From CAYMKL01 sp964390805 (GTDB lineage Bacteria > Chloroflexota > Anaerolineae > VGOG01), in contig CAYMKL010000007.1 in NCBI GenBank assembly GCA_964390805.1, positions 28,680 to 92,679 of the forward strand: 64,000 nucleotides of DNA, written 5' to 3'. Position 1 is the first letter of the stretch; every line of letters starts with the position of its first letter. The notes beneath the pieces were generated by a model. That model was not told the origin of the DNA and did not search any database. It worked only from the letters and a program-made list of their open reading frames with translations. Below, one piece after another: positions 16,246 through 24,423 of this stretch. The translations under genes and the position numbers were made by a program.

Positions 16246-17790
16246 TCATGGCAAGGTCTTGGAAAACGGCTTCCCGTCCCGGTGGCATAGGAGTTGTACC
16301 ACGTGCTGGCCGGAATAGAGGCAGGGAGGGACACCACCGCCCGGCATGACCCACTGTCCAGCCATGTAGAAATTGGACAGACCAGGCAGGGTCCTTGCTA
16401 TCCGCGTATTGATCACCTCGGGCGTCGGCAGCCAGCCCATGTAAGCGCCTTGGTGATTGCGGGTGTAGCGCCAGGTGGTATAGGGCGTGGCCACGTCGGT
16501 CATCTCCACCTGGGATGAGATGCTGGGATAGTGTGCCTCCAGCCGCTCCAGTAGCTCCGCCGCCACCCGCTCCTTTTCGGCGTCGTAGCGCGGTCGGTCC
16601 TTTTGCAGCTCGTTCCAGAAGTCCCACTCCGTCTCGAACGAGACCTGGACCACTGTCTTGCCCGGCGGGGCGAATCGGTCACTGTAGTTGAAGATGCGAA
16701 CGATGATCCCGTCAATCGTCTGGTTGCCCACCGCGAGGGGACGCTCCAGCTTGATGATACTCATCCACGGTTCATTGGTGAAGTCCCGGGCCACCCCAAA
16801 GCTGGCCATGACAGTTGGACGGATCAGCTTCCAATTCCTGTATCGGTTCTCGATTTTCTCATTCACGTAGCGCCCGCCCAGCATTTTGAAGATGGTGCTG
16901 TACCCATCGGCGGCGGAGACCACGACGTCGGCACGGTGCTCGCTTCCATCAGCCAGACGCACGCCCACGGCTCGTGGACCCCTCCCCCGGCCCCTCCCCA
17001 CATCGGGGAGGGGAGATTCCTCCACCAGAATCTCCTCAACGGTGGACTTGTAGCTCACCTGCCCGCCCAGGTTCTTGTAGCGCCTCTCGATGGGCAGGAC
17101 GAAGTCAAGGCATCCCCCTTCCAGCAACCCCAACTGCCCGTCGGCGACCAACCCCAGCACCATGAATACGAACCAAACCGGCACCTCTGGCAGGAACAGG
17201 TACTCGATGCACTCCCGCAGCCACGGGTCATGAGCGGCTTGTGCGTAGTCGGCGACGGGCCTGGCGTATTTGCCCATCATGTACTTGAGCAGCCGACGCA
17301 TGCCCCACACCTCTTTGAGCTGTTCCAGGAAGCCGACCAACTCAGGAGGCTTGCTCATCCCCACCTCGCTCATATCGAGTCCCTGCATGGCGCGAGCGCC
17401 GGCGATCAAGTCGTCAACGACCTGGGCGTCAGTTGGTGAGAGGGCCTTCAAGTCATCGGCCAGGCGGTCGAGATCCTGGGTGACCAGCACGCTGTGCCCG
17501 CTGGCTTCGTCGGTGAAGCGGCCGTAGGTGGCCATGTCCACGCAGCGGGCGGCCGGAGCGATGCCCAACTCGCGGTACAACTCGTAGAGTGCTGTGCCCG
17601 GCTTGTGTCCCATGACAAAGTGGATGCCACCGTCAATGAGGTAGCCCTTGCGTTTCCAGGCGGCGGCCACCCCACCTGGCACGGTGTGGTGCTCGAAGAT
17701 GTGGCTTTGATAGCCGTTCATCTGGGCGTAGCAGCCGGTGGACAGACCAGCCAGCCCAGCCCCGATGATGATGAGCGATTTCTTGGGCAC
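16246..17790 (-). CDS. phytoene desaturase-like FAD oxidoreductase (CrtI/RetSat family)
   Basis: 514 residues from GTG at 17790 (ggag 8 bases upstream). The N-terminal dinucleotide fold KSLIIIGAGLAGLSTGCYAQ is followed by PGGVAAAWKRKGYLIDGGIHFVMG, the hallmark of the CrtI/CrtN/carotenoid isomerase/retinol saturase group. The C-terminus has NFYMAGQWVMPGGGVPPCLYSG, the FAD-binding motif. Such enzymes desaturate, isomerise or saturate polyenes; the exact substrate is unknown and no other carotenoid gene is nearby. Around residue 270 the segment PDVGRGRGRGPRAVG is encoded by a C/G palindrome (16978-17015), an in-frame repeat insertion. Confidence 0.8.
   Translation of the reverse strand: MPKKSLIIIGAGLAGLSTGCYAQMNGYQSHIFEHHTVPGGVAAAWKRKGYLIDGGIHFVMGHKPGTALYELYRELGIAPAARCVDMATYGRFTDEASGHSVLVTQDLDRLADDLKALSPTDAQVVDDLIAGARAMQGLDMSEVGMSKPPELVGFLEQLKEVWGMRRLLKYMMGKYARPVADYAQAAHDPWLRECIEYLFLPEVPVWFVFMVLGLVADGQLGLLEGGCLDFVLPIERRYKNLGGQVSYKSTVEEILVEESPLPDVGRGRGRGPRAVGVRLADGSEHRADVVVSAADGYSTIFKMLGGRYVNEKIENRYRNWKLIRPTVMASFGVARDFTNEPWMSIIKLERPLAVGNQTIDGIIVRIFNYSDRFAPPGKTVVQVSFETEWDFWNELQKDRPRYDAEKERVAAELLERLEAHYPSISSQVEMTDVATPYTTWRYTRNHQGAYMGWLPTPEVINTRIARTLPGLSNFYMAGQWVMPGGGVPPCLYSGQHVVQLLCHRDGKPFSKTLP
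16978..17015. repeat. ccctccccggcccctcccc palindrome inside oxidoreductase
   Basis: cccctccccc-ggcccctcccca-catcggggaggggag forms a hairpin and is read in frame as a Gly/Arg-rich loop. Similar DNA recurs at 61371-61506 ahead of the glycosyltransferase. Confidence 0.7.
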
Positions 17791-18064
17791 TTTTCTTTCT
17801 CCATTTCCTCTCCGCAGCGGATAGAAAGCGGATAAACGGATAACCACTACTTCTTGATCCGTTTATCTGCTCCCATCCGTTGCTTCACCTAACCCACTCC
17901 GTCAGTCCATACAACCTGGCCAAGCGCAGCCGAGGTAGACGAAGGTCATAGTGGCTTCCGGCGATCATTAAGGGAACAAGCGGTAGCCAGGACAAGACGC
18001 CTCAAGTTTAGCACAGAGGGGGTTTTTTGACAAGGCGAGTCTCGCCATACCCCTCCAGAAAAGC

Positions 18065-18100
18065 AAGCCCCCTTCGCTTTTGGTGAGGCGAAGGGGGCTT
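18065..18100 (-). terminator. intrinsic terminator after porB fragment
   Basis: 13-bp perfect arms aagcccccttcgc/gcgaagggggctt with, in minus orientation, a following gcttttc. It ends the minus-strand transcript carrying the MazF pair and porB fragment. The rest of 17791-18064 shows only cggat-type inverted repeats near 17818-17880 and no gene. Confidence 0.75.
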
Positions 18101-18114
18101 ACCAATGAGCTCCT

Positions 18115-18396
18115 CTATCTACTAGCCCCGGCTTTGGCCACCAACCTCCCCCACTCCCGATCCACGTTCGCCTGAATAAACTCGATGTCCTCCTCGGCAA
18201 AGTGGCTGAAGCGGCCCTGAAGTTTGAGGTACTCCTGCACCGGCACCTCCCGCTTGGGACGGACGGTGATGGTCTGCTTCTCCCTGATCTCCACCTCGTA
18301 GAGGGGGAAGACCTTGCTCTCCACGGCCAAACGCGAGATGCGGATGGAGTAGGCAGGCTCTGTCTTCCAGCCGGGCGGACAGCCTGGTATATTCAC
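18115..18396 (-). pseudogene. porB C-terminal duplicate fragment
   Basis: The 93-residue frame PGCPPGWKTEPAYSIRISRL ... EEDIEFIQANVDREW matches the C-terminal third of the intact PorB at 19198 (PCPPGWKMEPAHSIRISRL ... EEDIELIQENVDREW). The catalytic N-terminal two thirds, with the TPP and cluster motifs, are absent. The upstream junction falls beside the MazF gene. Confidence 0.85.
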
Positions 18397-18437
18397 GCAG
18401 CCAGTTTGCGCCCCACGTTACGCCCCATAGGTAGCCG

Positions 18438-18782
18438 CTACGCCCCATCAGACCGCGCGATTGCCTTTCTAAGACAGTCCACAATCCCCCGCCAGTCTCG
18501 CTCGGAACAATGACCAATGGGAGTGGCTGCGGTGGCGGGCAGTGTCGCCAGAAAGGTACGAAAGGCTGATGGGCGATGCAATCCCGCTTTAGCCCAATCC
18601 TTCAGCAGGTAATCGGTGGGCGTCGTTGCTTTCTGAATCTGTGAGGTCATAATGCCCACAATTACGTCAGGACGGTGTTGGTGATACGTGGAACTGGAGA
18701 CCACGATCGCCGGCCGGCGCTTGACGCCCTTCACGCCAGGGAAATCAATCGTCACGACGTCACCCGCTTGTAGAGTGCTCAC
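18438..18782 (-). CDS. MazF/PemK-type endoribonuclease toxin
   Basis: 114 residues. It shows the PemK/MazF core: GDVVTIDFPGVKGVKRRPAI (cf. GdIv.vdlp..g.eqrGrRPavVvs), VSSSTYHQHRPDVIVGIMTS (cf. cPiTs) and KAGLHRPSAFRTFLATLP (cf. L.k.s.v...qi.tid). The catalytic Arg and Ser/Thr positions appear present. The start ATG overlaps the antitoxin stop by 4 bases. Such toxins cut mRNA at short motifs. Confidence 0.8.
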   Translation of the reverse strand: MSTLQAGDVVTIDFPGVKGVKRRPAIVVSSSTYHQHRPDVIVGIMTSQIQKATTPTDYLLKDWAKAGLHRPSAFRTFLATLPATAATPIGHCSERDWRGIVDCLRKAIARSDGA

Positions 18783-19003
18783 GATGTCCGCTCCCCCAGC
18801 GATTGGGCCGCGTACGTCAGCGACATTCGCATTAAATCAACATAGTCCTCCTCGCTCCACATGTCGCTTTCATCCACAATCCATGTCGTAGGACTGCTCA
18901 TCAGGTCATCCAGCACCAGTTTGACCAGCCGCAGACGCTCAATGACGGGCAAGTTTTTCACGCCTGTTTCGTAAATCTGCCGGGCAACTCCTGTTGCTTG
19001 CAT
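18779..19003 (-). CDS. antitoxin partner of MazF-type toxin
   Basis: 74 residues from the ATG at 19003 (gaggaggatgtata upstream). Sequence is MQATGVARQIYETGVKNLPV then IERLRLVKLVLDDLMSS, with an acidic C-terminus (DESDMWSEEDYVDLMRMSL). The pattern of a short N-terminal helix pair with LPxxERLRLVxLVLDDL resembles small antitoxins often found next to PemK or PIN toxins. Position and 4-base overlap with the toxin are the main evidence. Confidence 0.7.
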   Translation of the reverse strand: MQATGVARQIYETGVKNLPVIERLRLVKLVLDDLMSSPTTWIVDESDMWSEEDYVDLMRMSLTYAAQSLGERTS

Positions 19004-19143
19004 TATACATCCTCCTCTAGTAGCCAGCCTCATGCGGGAAAACTGCCCACGCGATATGTCACATCGTGAGATTTCACTCCCCCTGGCTTACTCTGCCTCG
19101 GTTTGATCTATACCATCCTCCCCCGTTCCACATCATCGTCTCA

Positions 19144-19171
19144 ATTGTAGCATAAACGGGTGCAAAGTCAA
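19144..19171 (-). promoter_or_regulatory. promoter for MazF-type TA pair
   Basis: Minus strand TTGACT (19171-19166), 16 bases, TACAAT (19149-19144), in the gap between the porB stop and the antitoxin. It gives the TA pair its own promoter, independent of the por operon. Confidence 0.65.
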
Positions 19172-19197
19172 AGAGCGGACGCACTGTATCTTCGACT

Positions 19198-20076
19198 TCA
19201 CTGACCCGCTTTGGCCACCAACCTCTCCCACTCCCGATCCACGTTCTCCTGAATGAGCTCGATGTCCTCCTCGGTGAGGTGGCTGAAGCGGCCCTGGAGC
19301 TTGAGGTACTCTCGCACGGGCGCCTCCCGCTTGGGCCGGACGTTGATGGTCCACTTCTCCCCGTTCTCCACCTCGTAGAGGGGGAAGACCTTGCTCTGCA
19401 CGGCCAACCGCGAGATGCGGATGGAGTGGGCGGGCTCCATTTTCCAGCCAGGAGGACACGGGGAGAAGATGTGGATGAACCTGGCCCCGCGAATTCGCTT
19501 AGCTTTCTGGAACTTGTGCACCAGGTCCTCTGGATAGGCGACAGTGGCCGTGGCAGCGTAGGGGATGCGATGGGCGGCCATGATGGCCACGATGTCCTTC
19601 TTGGGTCTGTCTTTGGGATGCTGCACGGGGGTGGTGGTCGTCCAGGCCCCCCAGGGCGTGGCGGAGGAGCGCTGGATGCCGGTGTTCATGTAGGCCTCGT
19701 TATCGTAGCAGGTGTAGATGAAGTCCTCGTTTCGCTCCACGGCGGCGGAGAGGGCCTGGAGGCCAATGTCAAAGGTGCCGCCGTCGCCAGCCCAGGTCAG
19801 CACCGTGGTCTCTGTGTCCCCCTGTGCCTCCAACCCGGCCTTGACCCCTGCTGCCATTGAGCCCCCTGTCTCAAAGGCGGTGTGGAGGAGGGGAACTTTC
19901 ACGGAGGAGTAGGGGAAGGCTCCGGCGATAACAGACCAGCAACAGGCAGGGACAACGAGGATCGTCTCCTCGCCCAAAGCCTTCAATGCCAAGCGCATGG
20001 AGAGCGCCCCCCCGCAGCCTGGGCAGGCAAAATGGCCGGAAAGCAGAAGTTCCCTATCGGGTATAGTGTAACTCAT
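19198..20076 (-). CDS. porB: 2-oxoacid:ferredoxin oxidoreductase, beta subunit
   Basis: 292 residues from ATG at 20076 (gagaggtg upstream). GHFACPGCGGALSMRLAL holds the CxxC cluster ligands of PorB. AGDGGTFDIGLQAL is the TPP/Mg motif (GDG...), followed by NEAYMNTGIQRSSATPWGAW, which is diagnostic of PorB. The protein binds thiamine diphosphate and passes electrons to the delta-like subunit. It is the last gene of porG-gltD/porD-porA-porB, and its start overlaps the porA stop by 4 bases. Substrate is probably pyruvate or a branched 2-oxoacid; sequence alone does not decide. Confidence 0.92.
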   Translation of the reverse strand: MSYTIPDRELLLSGHFACPGCGGALSMRLALKALGEETILVVPACCWSVIAGAFPYSSVKVPLLHTAFETGGSMAAGVKAGLEAQGDTETTVLTWAGDGGTFDIGLQALSAAVERNEDFIYTCYDNEAYMNTGIQRSSATPWGAWTTTTPVQHPKDRPKKDIVAIMAAHRIPYAATATVAYPEDLVHKFQKAKRIRGARFIHIFSPCPPGWKMEPAHSIRISRLAVQSKVFPLYEVENGEKWTINVRPKREAPVREYLKLQGRFSHLTEEDIELIQENVDREWERLVAKAGQ

Positions 20077-21227
20077 GTCTTCACCTCTCTCCAAATTACC
20101 TCCCCCTCAGGCGCGTCGTGCTCCAAGGTGTGCTCGGCGATGCCCCGGATTGACGCGGGGGTAACGTCCCTGCCGCCCAGACCGATGATGAAGCCAAAGA
20201 CAGGCGGACGATGTGCCCCGTTGTAGAGGGCTGATTTTGTCTCCTCGGCGAAGATGCCGCCGTGGCCAAAGGAGATGTTGCGATCTATGACGGCCACTTT
20301 GCGAGCACTCGCCAGGGCCTCTCGAACATCCTCGGCGGGGAAGGGACGGAACATGCGCACTTTGAGCAGCCCGATTCTGTGGCCTTCCTCTCGCAGTTCG
20401 TCCACCACCACCCTGGCCGTGCTGGTGATGGTGGCAGAGGTCACTAGAACCACCTCGGCATCTTCCAGGCGATATTTCTCCACCAGGCCGTAGCTGCGTC
20501 CAAAGACCTGCCCAAACTCCTCATCAGCCTGGCGAGCCACCTCCACCGCTTCCTCCATGGCCCTCTGCATCTTGTAGCGTAGCTCCATGTAATGGGAAGG
20601 CATTACCAGGGCATTGAAGGCATGAGGATCGCCGGTATCGAGCTTGTATCGAGCATCGTAGGGAGGCAGGTACCTGTCCACCAACTCCGGGCCTGGTATG
20701 TCCACAGGCTCCTCAGTGTGGGAGAGGACGAAGGCATCCAGGACTAACATGGTGGGCAGAAGGACCTGTTCGGCGATTTTGAAAGCCTGGATGACTGTAT
20801 CTAGCACCTCCTGATTGCTCTCGCAGTAGAACTGCAACCACCCTGTGTCTCGCTGAGCCAGGCTATCGGTCTGCTCTGTCCAGATGGACCAGCCGGGGCC
20901 CATGGCTCGGTTGACGTTGGCCATGACGATGGGCAGCCTGGCCCCAGCCGCCCAATGGAGCATCTCGTGCATCAGGGCCAATCCATGAGACGAGGTAGCG
21001 GTGAAAGCCCTCGCCCCAGCCGATGAGGCACCGATGCAGGCGGCCATGGCCGAGTGCTCGCTTTCCACTTTGATGAACTTGGCGTCCAATACCCCTTCAG
21101 CACAGAGCTCCGACAGCATCTCTACGATCTGGGTCTGCGGGGTGATAGGGTAGGCAGCGATAACCTGGGCCCTGGCCAGCTTTGCTCCATAGGAGACGGC
21201 GTGGTTGCCCATGATCACTTTTTCCAT
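20073..21227 (-). CDS. porA: 2-oxoacid:ferredoxin oxidoreductase, alpha subunit
   Basis: 384 residues from ATG at 21227 (gaggagg upstream). MEKVIMGNHAVSYGAKLARA and AAYPITPQTQIVEMLSEL form the pyrimidine-binding domain I motif. TSSHGLALMHEMLHWAAGAR and NRAMGPGWSIWTEQTDSLAQ are typical PorA segments, as is the C-terminal FRPFPAEDVREALASARKVAV. The start lies inside the end of the GltD fusion gene (13-base overlap), so the two are translationally coupled. Confidence 0.92.
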   Translation of the reverse strand: MEKVIMGNHAVSYGAKLARAQVIAAYPITPQTQIVEMLSELCAEGVLDAKFIKVESEHSAMAACIGASSAGARAFTATSSHGLALMHEMLHWAAGARLPIVMANVNRAMGPGWSIWTEQTDSLAQRDTGWLQFYCESNQEVLDTVIQAFKIAEQVLLPTMLVLDAFVLSHTEEPVDIPGPELVDRYLPPYDARYKLDTGDPHAFNALVMPSHYMELRYKMQRAMEEAVEVARQADEEFGQVFGRSYGLVEKYRLEDAEVVLVTSATITSTARVVVDELREEGHRIGLLKVRMFRPFPAEDVREALASARKVAVIDRNISFGHGGIFAEETKSALYNGAHRPPVFGFIIGLGGRDVTPASIRGIAEHTLEHDAPEGEVIWREVKT

Positions 21228-23059
21228 TTCAACTCCTCCTCGGTGGATATGGCATAGCGGGGGCACTCCTCGGCGCAGATGCCACACCCCTTGCAGTAGT
21301 CGTAGTTGATCTCGTAGCCCCCCCTTTCATCCCCCCCAAAAGTTGGGGGGGAAAGAGGGGGGGTGCGAGCGATGGCCACGTCGGGACAGAAGATCAAGCA
21401 GGTATCGCACAGGTTGCAGGTGCCGCAACTGAAGCACCGCTCCGCCTCGGCTTGGGCTTCCTCCTCGCCGAAGCCCAGGTTGACCTCTTCGAAATCGCGC
21501 CCCCTCTCTTGGGCAGGCCGCTGGGGCTGTTCGGGCCGCTCTAGCTCCTCGAAATAAGCCAGGTTTAGATCTTCGAAGCGGACGATAGTAGGATCCATCT
21601 CTTTGGGGACGGCGTGCATAGCTTCATCAACTGGCGGGAAGCCTGCCAGCTCCTCGCCTCTAAGGTACTTATCAATGGCCAGGGCGGCGCGTTTCCCGGA
21701 GCCGACGGCGTGGGCTACGGTGCCGAAGGGGGTAGCCACATCTCCCCCGGCGAAGACGCCTGGCCGGGTCGTCGCTCCAGCTTCATTGATAGCAATACGT
21801 CCTTGCTCGACCTCTACTGGAAGTTGGAGGTTGGAGGCCTGCCCTGAGGTCCCCCCTGAGCTCGTCGAAGGGCCTAGCCGAAGGGTTGGAAGTTGGAAGA
21901 ACGAGAGGTCTGCCTCCTGCGCAATGGCGGGGATGACCGTGTCTGCCTTGATAGTGAACTCAGAGCCCGCGATGGGCAGGGGACGGCGGCGGCCACTCTC
22001 ATCGGGCATCCCCAACTCCATCCTCACGCACTTCAGGCCCGTTACCCGGCCTTTCTCGGTCAGCAGTTCAACAGGAGCCGTCAGATAGCGAATATTGACA
22101 CCCTCCGCCAGGGCTTCCTCGATCTCGTCGGCGATGGCCGGCATCTCTGCTCGCGAGCGACGGTAGAGGATCGTTACCTCTAAGCCCAGGCGCAATGCCG
22201 TGCGAGCGGCGTCTATGGCAGTGTTGCCCCCGCCGATGACCGCCGCCCTACGGTCCACCCGGACCTCTTCCCCCAGGTTCACCCTCTTGAGAAACTCCAG
22301 GCCGGGAATGACCCCCTCAGCATCCTCGCCTGGGACGTTCAGCCGGCGACTCTTCTGCAGCCCCACGGCGATGAAGACGGCATCGTAGTTGTCAAGCTCG
22401 CTCATCGGCAGGTTATGGCCCAGGCGCACCCCGGTTCTGATCTCCACCCCCAGGGCTTCGATGTCGGCGATCTCCCGGTCCAACACCTCACGAGGCAAGC
22501 GATACTCTGGGATACCTATCCTCATCATCCCCCCCGCCACCGGCAGGGCTTCGAAGACGGTGACGGGGTAGCCCCGGCGAGCGAGGTGATAGGCGCAGGA
22601 GAAGCCAGCGGGGCCGGAGCCGATCACAGCGACCTCAGCGTCGTAGCGTCGTAGCATCGTAGCGTCATAGCGCTTGGACGCTTGGACACTGAGACGCTGA
22701 GACGCTGCATAGTCGGCCAGGAAGCGCTCCAGAGTGTGAATGGCTATCGCCCCTCCTAGCTCCTCGCGGTTACACCCACTCTCGCACGGGTGGGGACAGA
22801 CCCGTCCGCACACCCCTGGGAAGGGATTCTCCTGCTTGATCAGTTCCCATGCTTCTTTATACTTTCCCTCCCTCATCAGAGCCAGATAGCCGACGACGTC
22901 TGTCCCGGCTGGGCAATTGTTATTACAGGGAGGCGTTTTATCCACATATAGGGGCCGGATATACCTCCAACTCCCGGTCTTGTTGACCAGGGTTGTTCCA
23001 AGGGACATAGGGAGGTAAGGCATATCGGCTTCAGTTTTAAACGCAATCTCCTCTGTCAT
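21215..23059 (-). CDS. GltD-like FAD/NAD(P) oxidoreductase fused to PorD ferredoxin
   Basis: 614 residues. Residues about 40-130 hold the Cys-rich N-terminal cluster domain of GltD-type proteins (CNNNCPAGTDVVGYL; CGRVCPHPCESGCNR). Residues about 150-480 have the FAD fold (GSGPAGFSCAYHLARRGYPV) and NAD(P) fold (VIGGGNTAIDAARTALRLG). The C-terminus has CFSCGTCNLCDTCLIFCPD and CKGCGICAEECPRYAI, a two-cluster ferredoxin like PorD. This gives the oxidoreductase its own link to NAD(P)H. Two foreign-looking stretches interrupt it: TLRLGPSTSSGGTSGQASNL (repeat DNA 21841-21890) and ARTPPLSPPTFGGDERGG between the ferredoxin motifs (21318-21364). A third, rich in RYDATMLRRYDAE, sits at about 22640-22710. 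Confidence 0.88.
   Translation of the reverse strand: MTEEIAFKTEADMPYLPMSLGTTLVNKTGSWRYIRPLYVDKTPPCNNNCPAGTDVVGYLALMREGKYKEAWELIKQENPFPGVCGRVCPHPCESGCNREELGGAIAIHTLERFLADYAASQRLSVQASKRYDATMLRRYDAEVAVIGSGPAGFSCAYHLARRGYPVTVFEALPVAGGMMRIGIPEYRLPREVLDREIADIEALGVEIRTGVRLGHNLPMSELDNYDAVFIAVGLQKSRRLNVPGEDAEGVIPGLEFLKRVNLGEEVRVDRRAAVIGGGNTAIDAARTALRLGLEVTILYRRSRAEMPAIADEIEEALAEGVNIRYLTAPVELLTEKGRVTGLKCVRMELGMPDESGRRRPLPIAGSEFTIKADTVIPAIAQEADLSFFQLPTLRLGPSTSSGGTSGQASNLQLPVEVEQGRIAINEAGATTRPGVFAGGDVATPFGTVAHAVGSGKRAALAIDKYLRGEELAGFPPVDEAMHAVPKEMDPTIVRFEDLNLAYFEELERPEQPQRPAQERGRDFEEVNLGFGEEEAQAEAERCFSCGTCNLCDTCLIFCPDVAIARTPPLSPPTFGGDERGGYEINYDYCKGCGICAEECPRYAISTEEELKWKK
21318..21364. repeat. C/G-run palindrome between ferredoxin motifs
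   Basis: ccccccctttcatccccccc-aaaagtt-gggggggaaagaggggggg; same family as 13505-13553. Read in frame, it adds about 14 residues between the two 4Fe-4S motifs. Confidence 0.8.
21841..21890. repeat. family C repeat (ctgagctcgtcgaagg) in GltD fusion
   Basis: cccctgagctcgtcgaaggg followed by cctagccgaaggg, flanked by ggaagttgga/ttggaggtt runs on both sides. Translated as GPSTSSGGTSGQAS. It lies at a predicted surface loop of the FAD domain. Confidence 0.75.
22636..22710. repeat. tandem cgtcgtagc/gagacgctgag tract in GltD fusion
   Basis: gtcgtagcgtcgtagcatcg, then tagcgtcatagcgcttggac, then gcttggacactgagacgctg form short tandem units read in frame as LSVQASKRYDATMLRRYDAE just before the FAD Gly-rich motif. 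The tract looks inserted into the linker between the Cys-rich domain and the FAD fold. Confidence 0.65.
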
Positions 23060-23103
23060 CGTTTCTCCTTCTTCTGGGTGTTGGATATCGGGTATTCCAA
23101 TCT

Positions 23104-23652
23104 CTAATATCTAACCTCCAAATAGGCCTCTCGGGTAGCCGCCACATTCTCCTCTGGTTTGATCGGAACAGCCTCGCGCACGGCCTCGGCGAGGGCTTCC
23201 AGACTGACTATGCCCGTGGCCTTGGCAAAGGCTCCCAGGATGGCCGTGTTGACGATCGGTGCGCTCTTGGGTCCCAGCCTGTACTTGATGGCGATAGCCT
23301 GAGCGTCAACGGTAGCCACCCGATACTTAGCCGGCAGGTCGAAGTTGGTAGGGTGCTGCTCGCTGTTAATGATAATCCACCCGCCTTCTTTCAGGCCGGC
23401 GGTAACGTCCACCGCTTCCAGCAATGTCGGATCCAGCACTACAATGTGATCGGGTTCGTAGATCTGGCAGCGGATTCGCACGGGCTGATCGTCAATGCGG
23501 GTGAAAGCCATGACGGGCGCGCCTCGCCGCTCCACCCCGAAGGCCGGGAAGGATTGAACGTACCTGCCTTCTCTAAACACAGCGGCCGCTAGCACCTTGG
23601 AGGCGATAACCGCTCCTTGGCCGCCGCGGCCGTGTATCCTGATCTCGATCAT
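23104..23652 (-). CDS. porG: 2-oxoacid:ferredoxin oxidoreductase, gamma subunit
   Basis: 182 residues; gaaggaggaaacgc precedes the ATG. MIEIRIHGRGGQGAVIASKV is the defining motif of the gamma subunit, followed by FPAFGVERRGAPVMAFTRID and VVLDPTLLEAVDV. It is the first gene of the por operon, 44 bases ahead of the GltD fusion. It forms part of the hetero-oligomer that oxidises 2-oxoacids to acyl-CoA with reduction of ferredoxin; the product could feed the phosphate butyryltransferase encoded nearby. Confidence 0.92.
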   Translation of the reverse strand: MIEIRIHGRGGQGAVIASKVLAAAVFREGRYVQSFPAFGVERRGAPVMAFTRIDDQPVRIRCQIYEPDHIVVLDPTLLEAVDVTAGLKEGGWIIINSEQHPTNFDLPAKYRVATVDAQAIAIKYRLGPKSAPIVNTAILGAFAKATGIVSLEALAEAVREAVPIKPEENVAATREAYLEVRY

Positions 23653-23811
23653 GCGTTTCCTCCTTCTCCGCTGATGGAAATCCCCTGCATGCTTTCACAA
23701 CTTCTTTGTTGATCTATTGATTTGTGAGTAGGTACTTGTCCAGCCAGAAGAAGGTCATCCTTCCTCCAGGCGTCTCTGCTCGGCCAATTCACGTAAAGCC
23801 GGTGAGAGGAG

Positions 23812-23937
23812 TTAACTCCTGATGCTCGGTCTTTCGGTAGTGAGAAGCTCTATTGCCCTAATCACAACTACAGAGAGGTCCACCCATTCTGTCGTTAAGG
23901 CATCCTTTCTCTTCACTACCTCGTCCGGCAGTTCCAT
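23812..23937 (-). CDS. 41-residue helical protein, possibly antitoxin remnant
   Basis: A short frame starts MELPDEVVKRKDALTTEWVD and ends LSVVVIRAIELLTTERPSIRS. The upstream codons (TRTIQ) suggest that it once continued. In another frame just downstream (about 23766-23811) PALRELAEQRRLEEG looks like the end of a similar small antitoxin, so this may be a frameshifted gene. I see nothing else in 23653-23958. Confidence 0.3.
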   Translation of the reverse strand: MELPDEVVKRKDALTTEWVDLSVVVIRAIELLTTERPSIRS

Positions 23938-23958
23938 CTGAATTGTTCTTGTGGTCGC

Positions 23959-24147
23959 TCAGAAACTAGCCCCCCTGGACATCCTGTAGCCGGTGGTAGT
24001 CAGCGCATACCCAAACAGGCATATCCCGCCAACGATCAACATGTCTTCCCAACCCAGGAGCCCAACCACGTACAACAAATAGGCGCCCAGCAATATGAAC
24101 CCTATTCCGGCAAGGAACATCACAAGACCATAGACTTGATTCAGCAT
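23959..24147 (-). CDS. small two-helix membrane protein
   Basis: 62 residues, aggagggg 5 bases before the ATG. There are two hydrophobic helices (about 7-30 and 36-54: VYGLVMFLAGIGFILLGAYL and MLIVGGICLFGYALTTTGYR) and a short basic tail. It is a paralog of the next gene, sharing the pattern YGxVxFxAGxGFxxLGxYLLY and the ending CLFGYxLxxxGYRMS. Function unknown. Confidence 0.7.
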   Translation of the reverse strand: MLNQVYGLVMFLAGIGFILLGAYLLYVVGLLGWEDMLIVGGICLFGYALTTTGYRMSRGASF

Positions 24148-24168
24148 ATAAGCCCCTCCTCTGGCCTC

Positions 24169-24369
24169 TCAGAGACGATCTTCTCCGGACATCCTGTAAC
24201 CCGCTATGGCCAGCAAGTACCCAAATAAACAGACCCCAGCAGCGAACAACAAGTTTTGCCAATCTAGAACAAGTCTGCTGTTCATATACCCTGTATACAA
24301 GAGATAGCCACCTAATATCAGGAACCCCATTCCGGCAGCAAACAACACGACACCATAGATTCGATGCAT
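24169..24369 (-). CDS. small two-helix membrane protein, paralog
   Basis: 66 residues with a clear SD (taggagg). Two helices (YGVVLFAAGMGFLILGGYLL; LLFAAGVCLFGYLLAIAGYR) are joined by a short loop with Asp and Trp. It lies 21 bases upstream of its paralog, so the pair arose by tandem duplication and is probably co-transcribed. No characterised family recognised. Confidence 0.7.
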   Translation of the reverse strand: MHRIYGVVLFAAGMGFLILGGYLLYTGYMNSRLVLDWQNLLFAAGVCLFGYLLAIAGYRMSGEDRL

Positions 24370-24423
24370 AGTTGTCCTCCTATAGTTGTCAGTGATTGGT
24401 CCATCGCCCGGCCAGGCAAAGGC

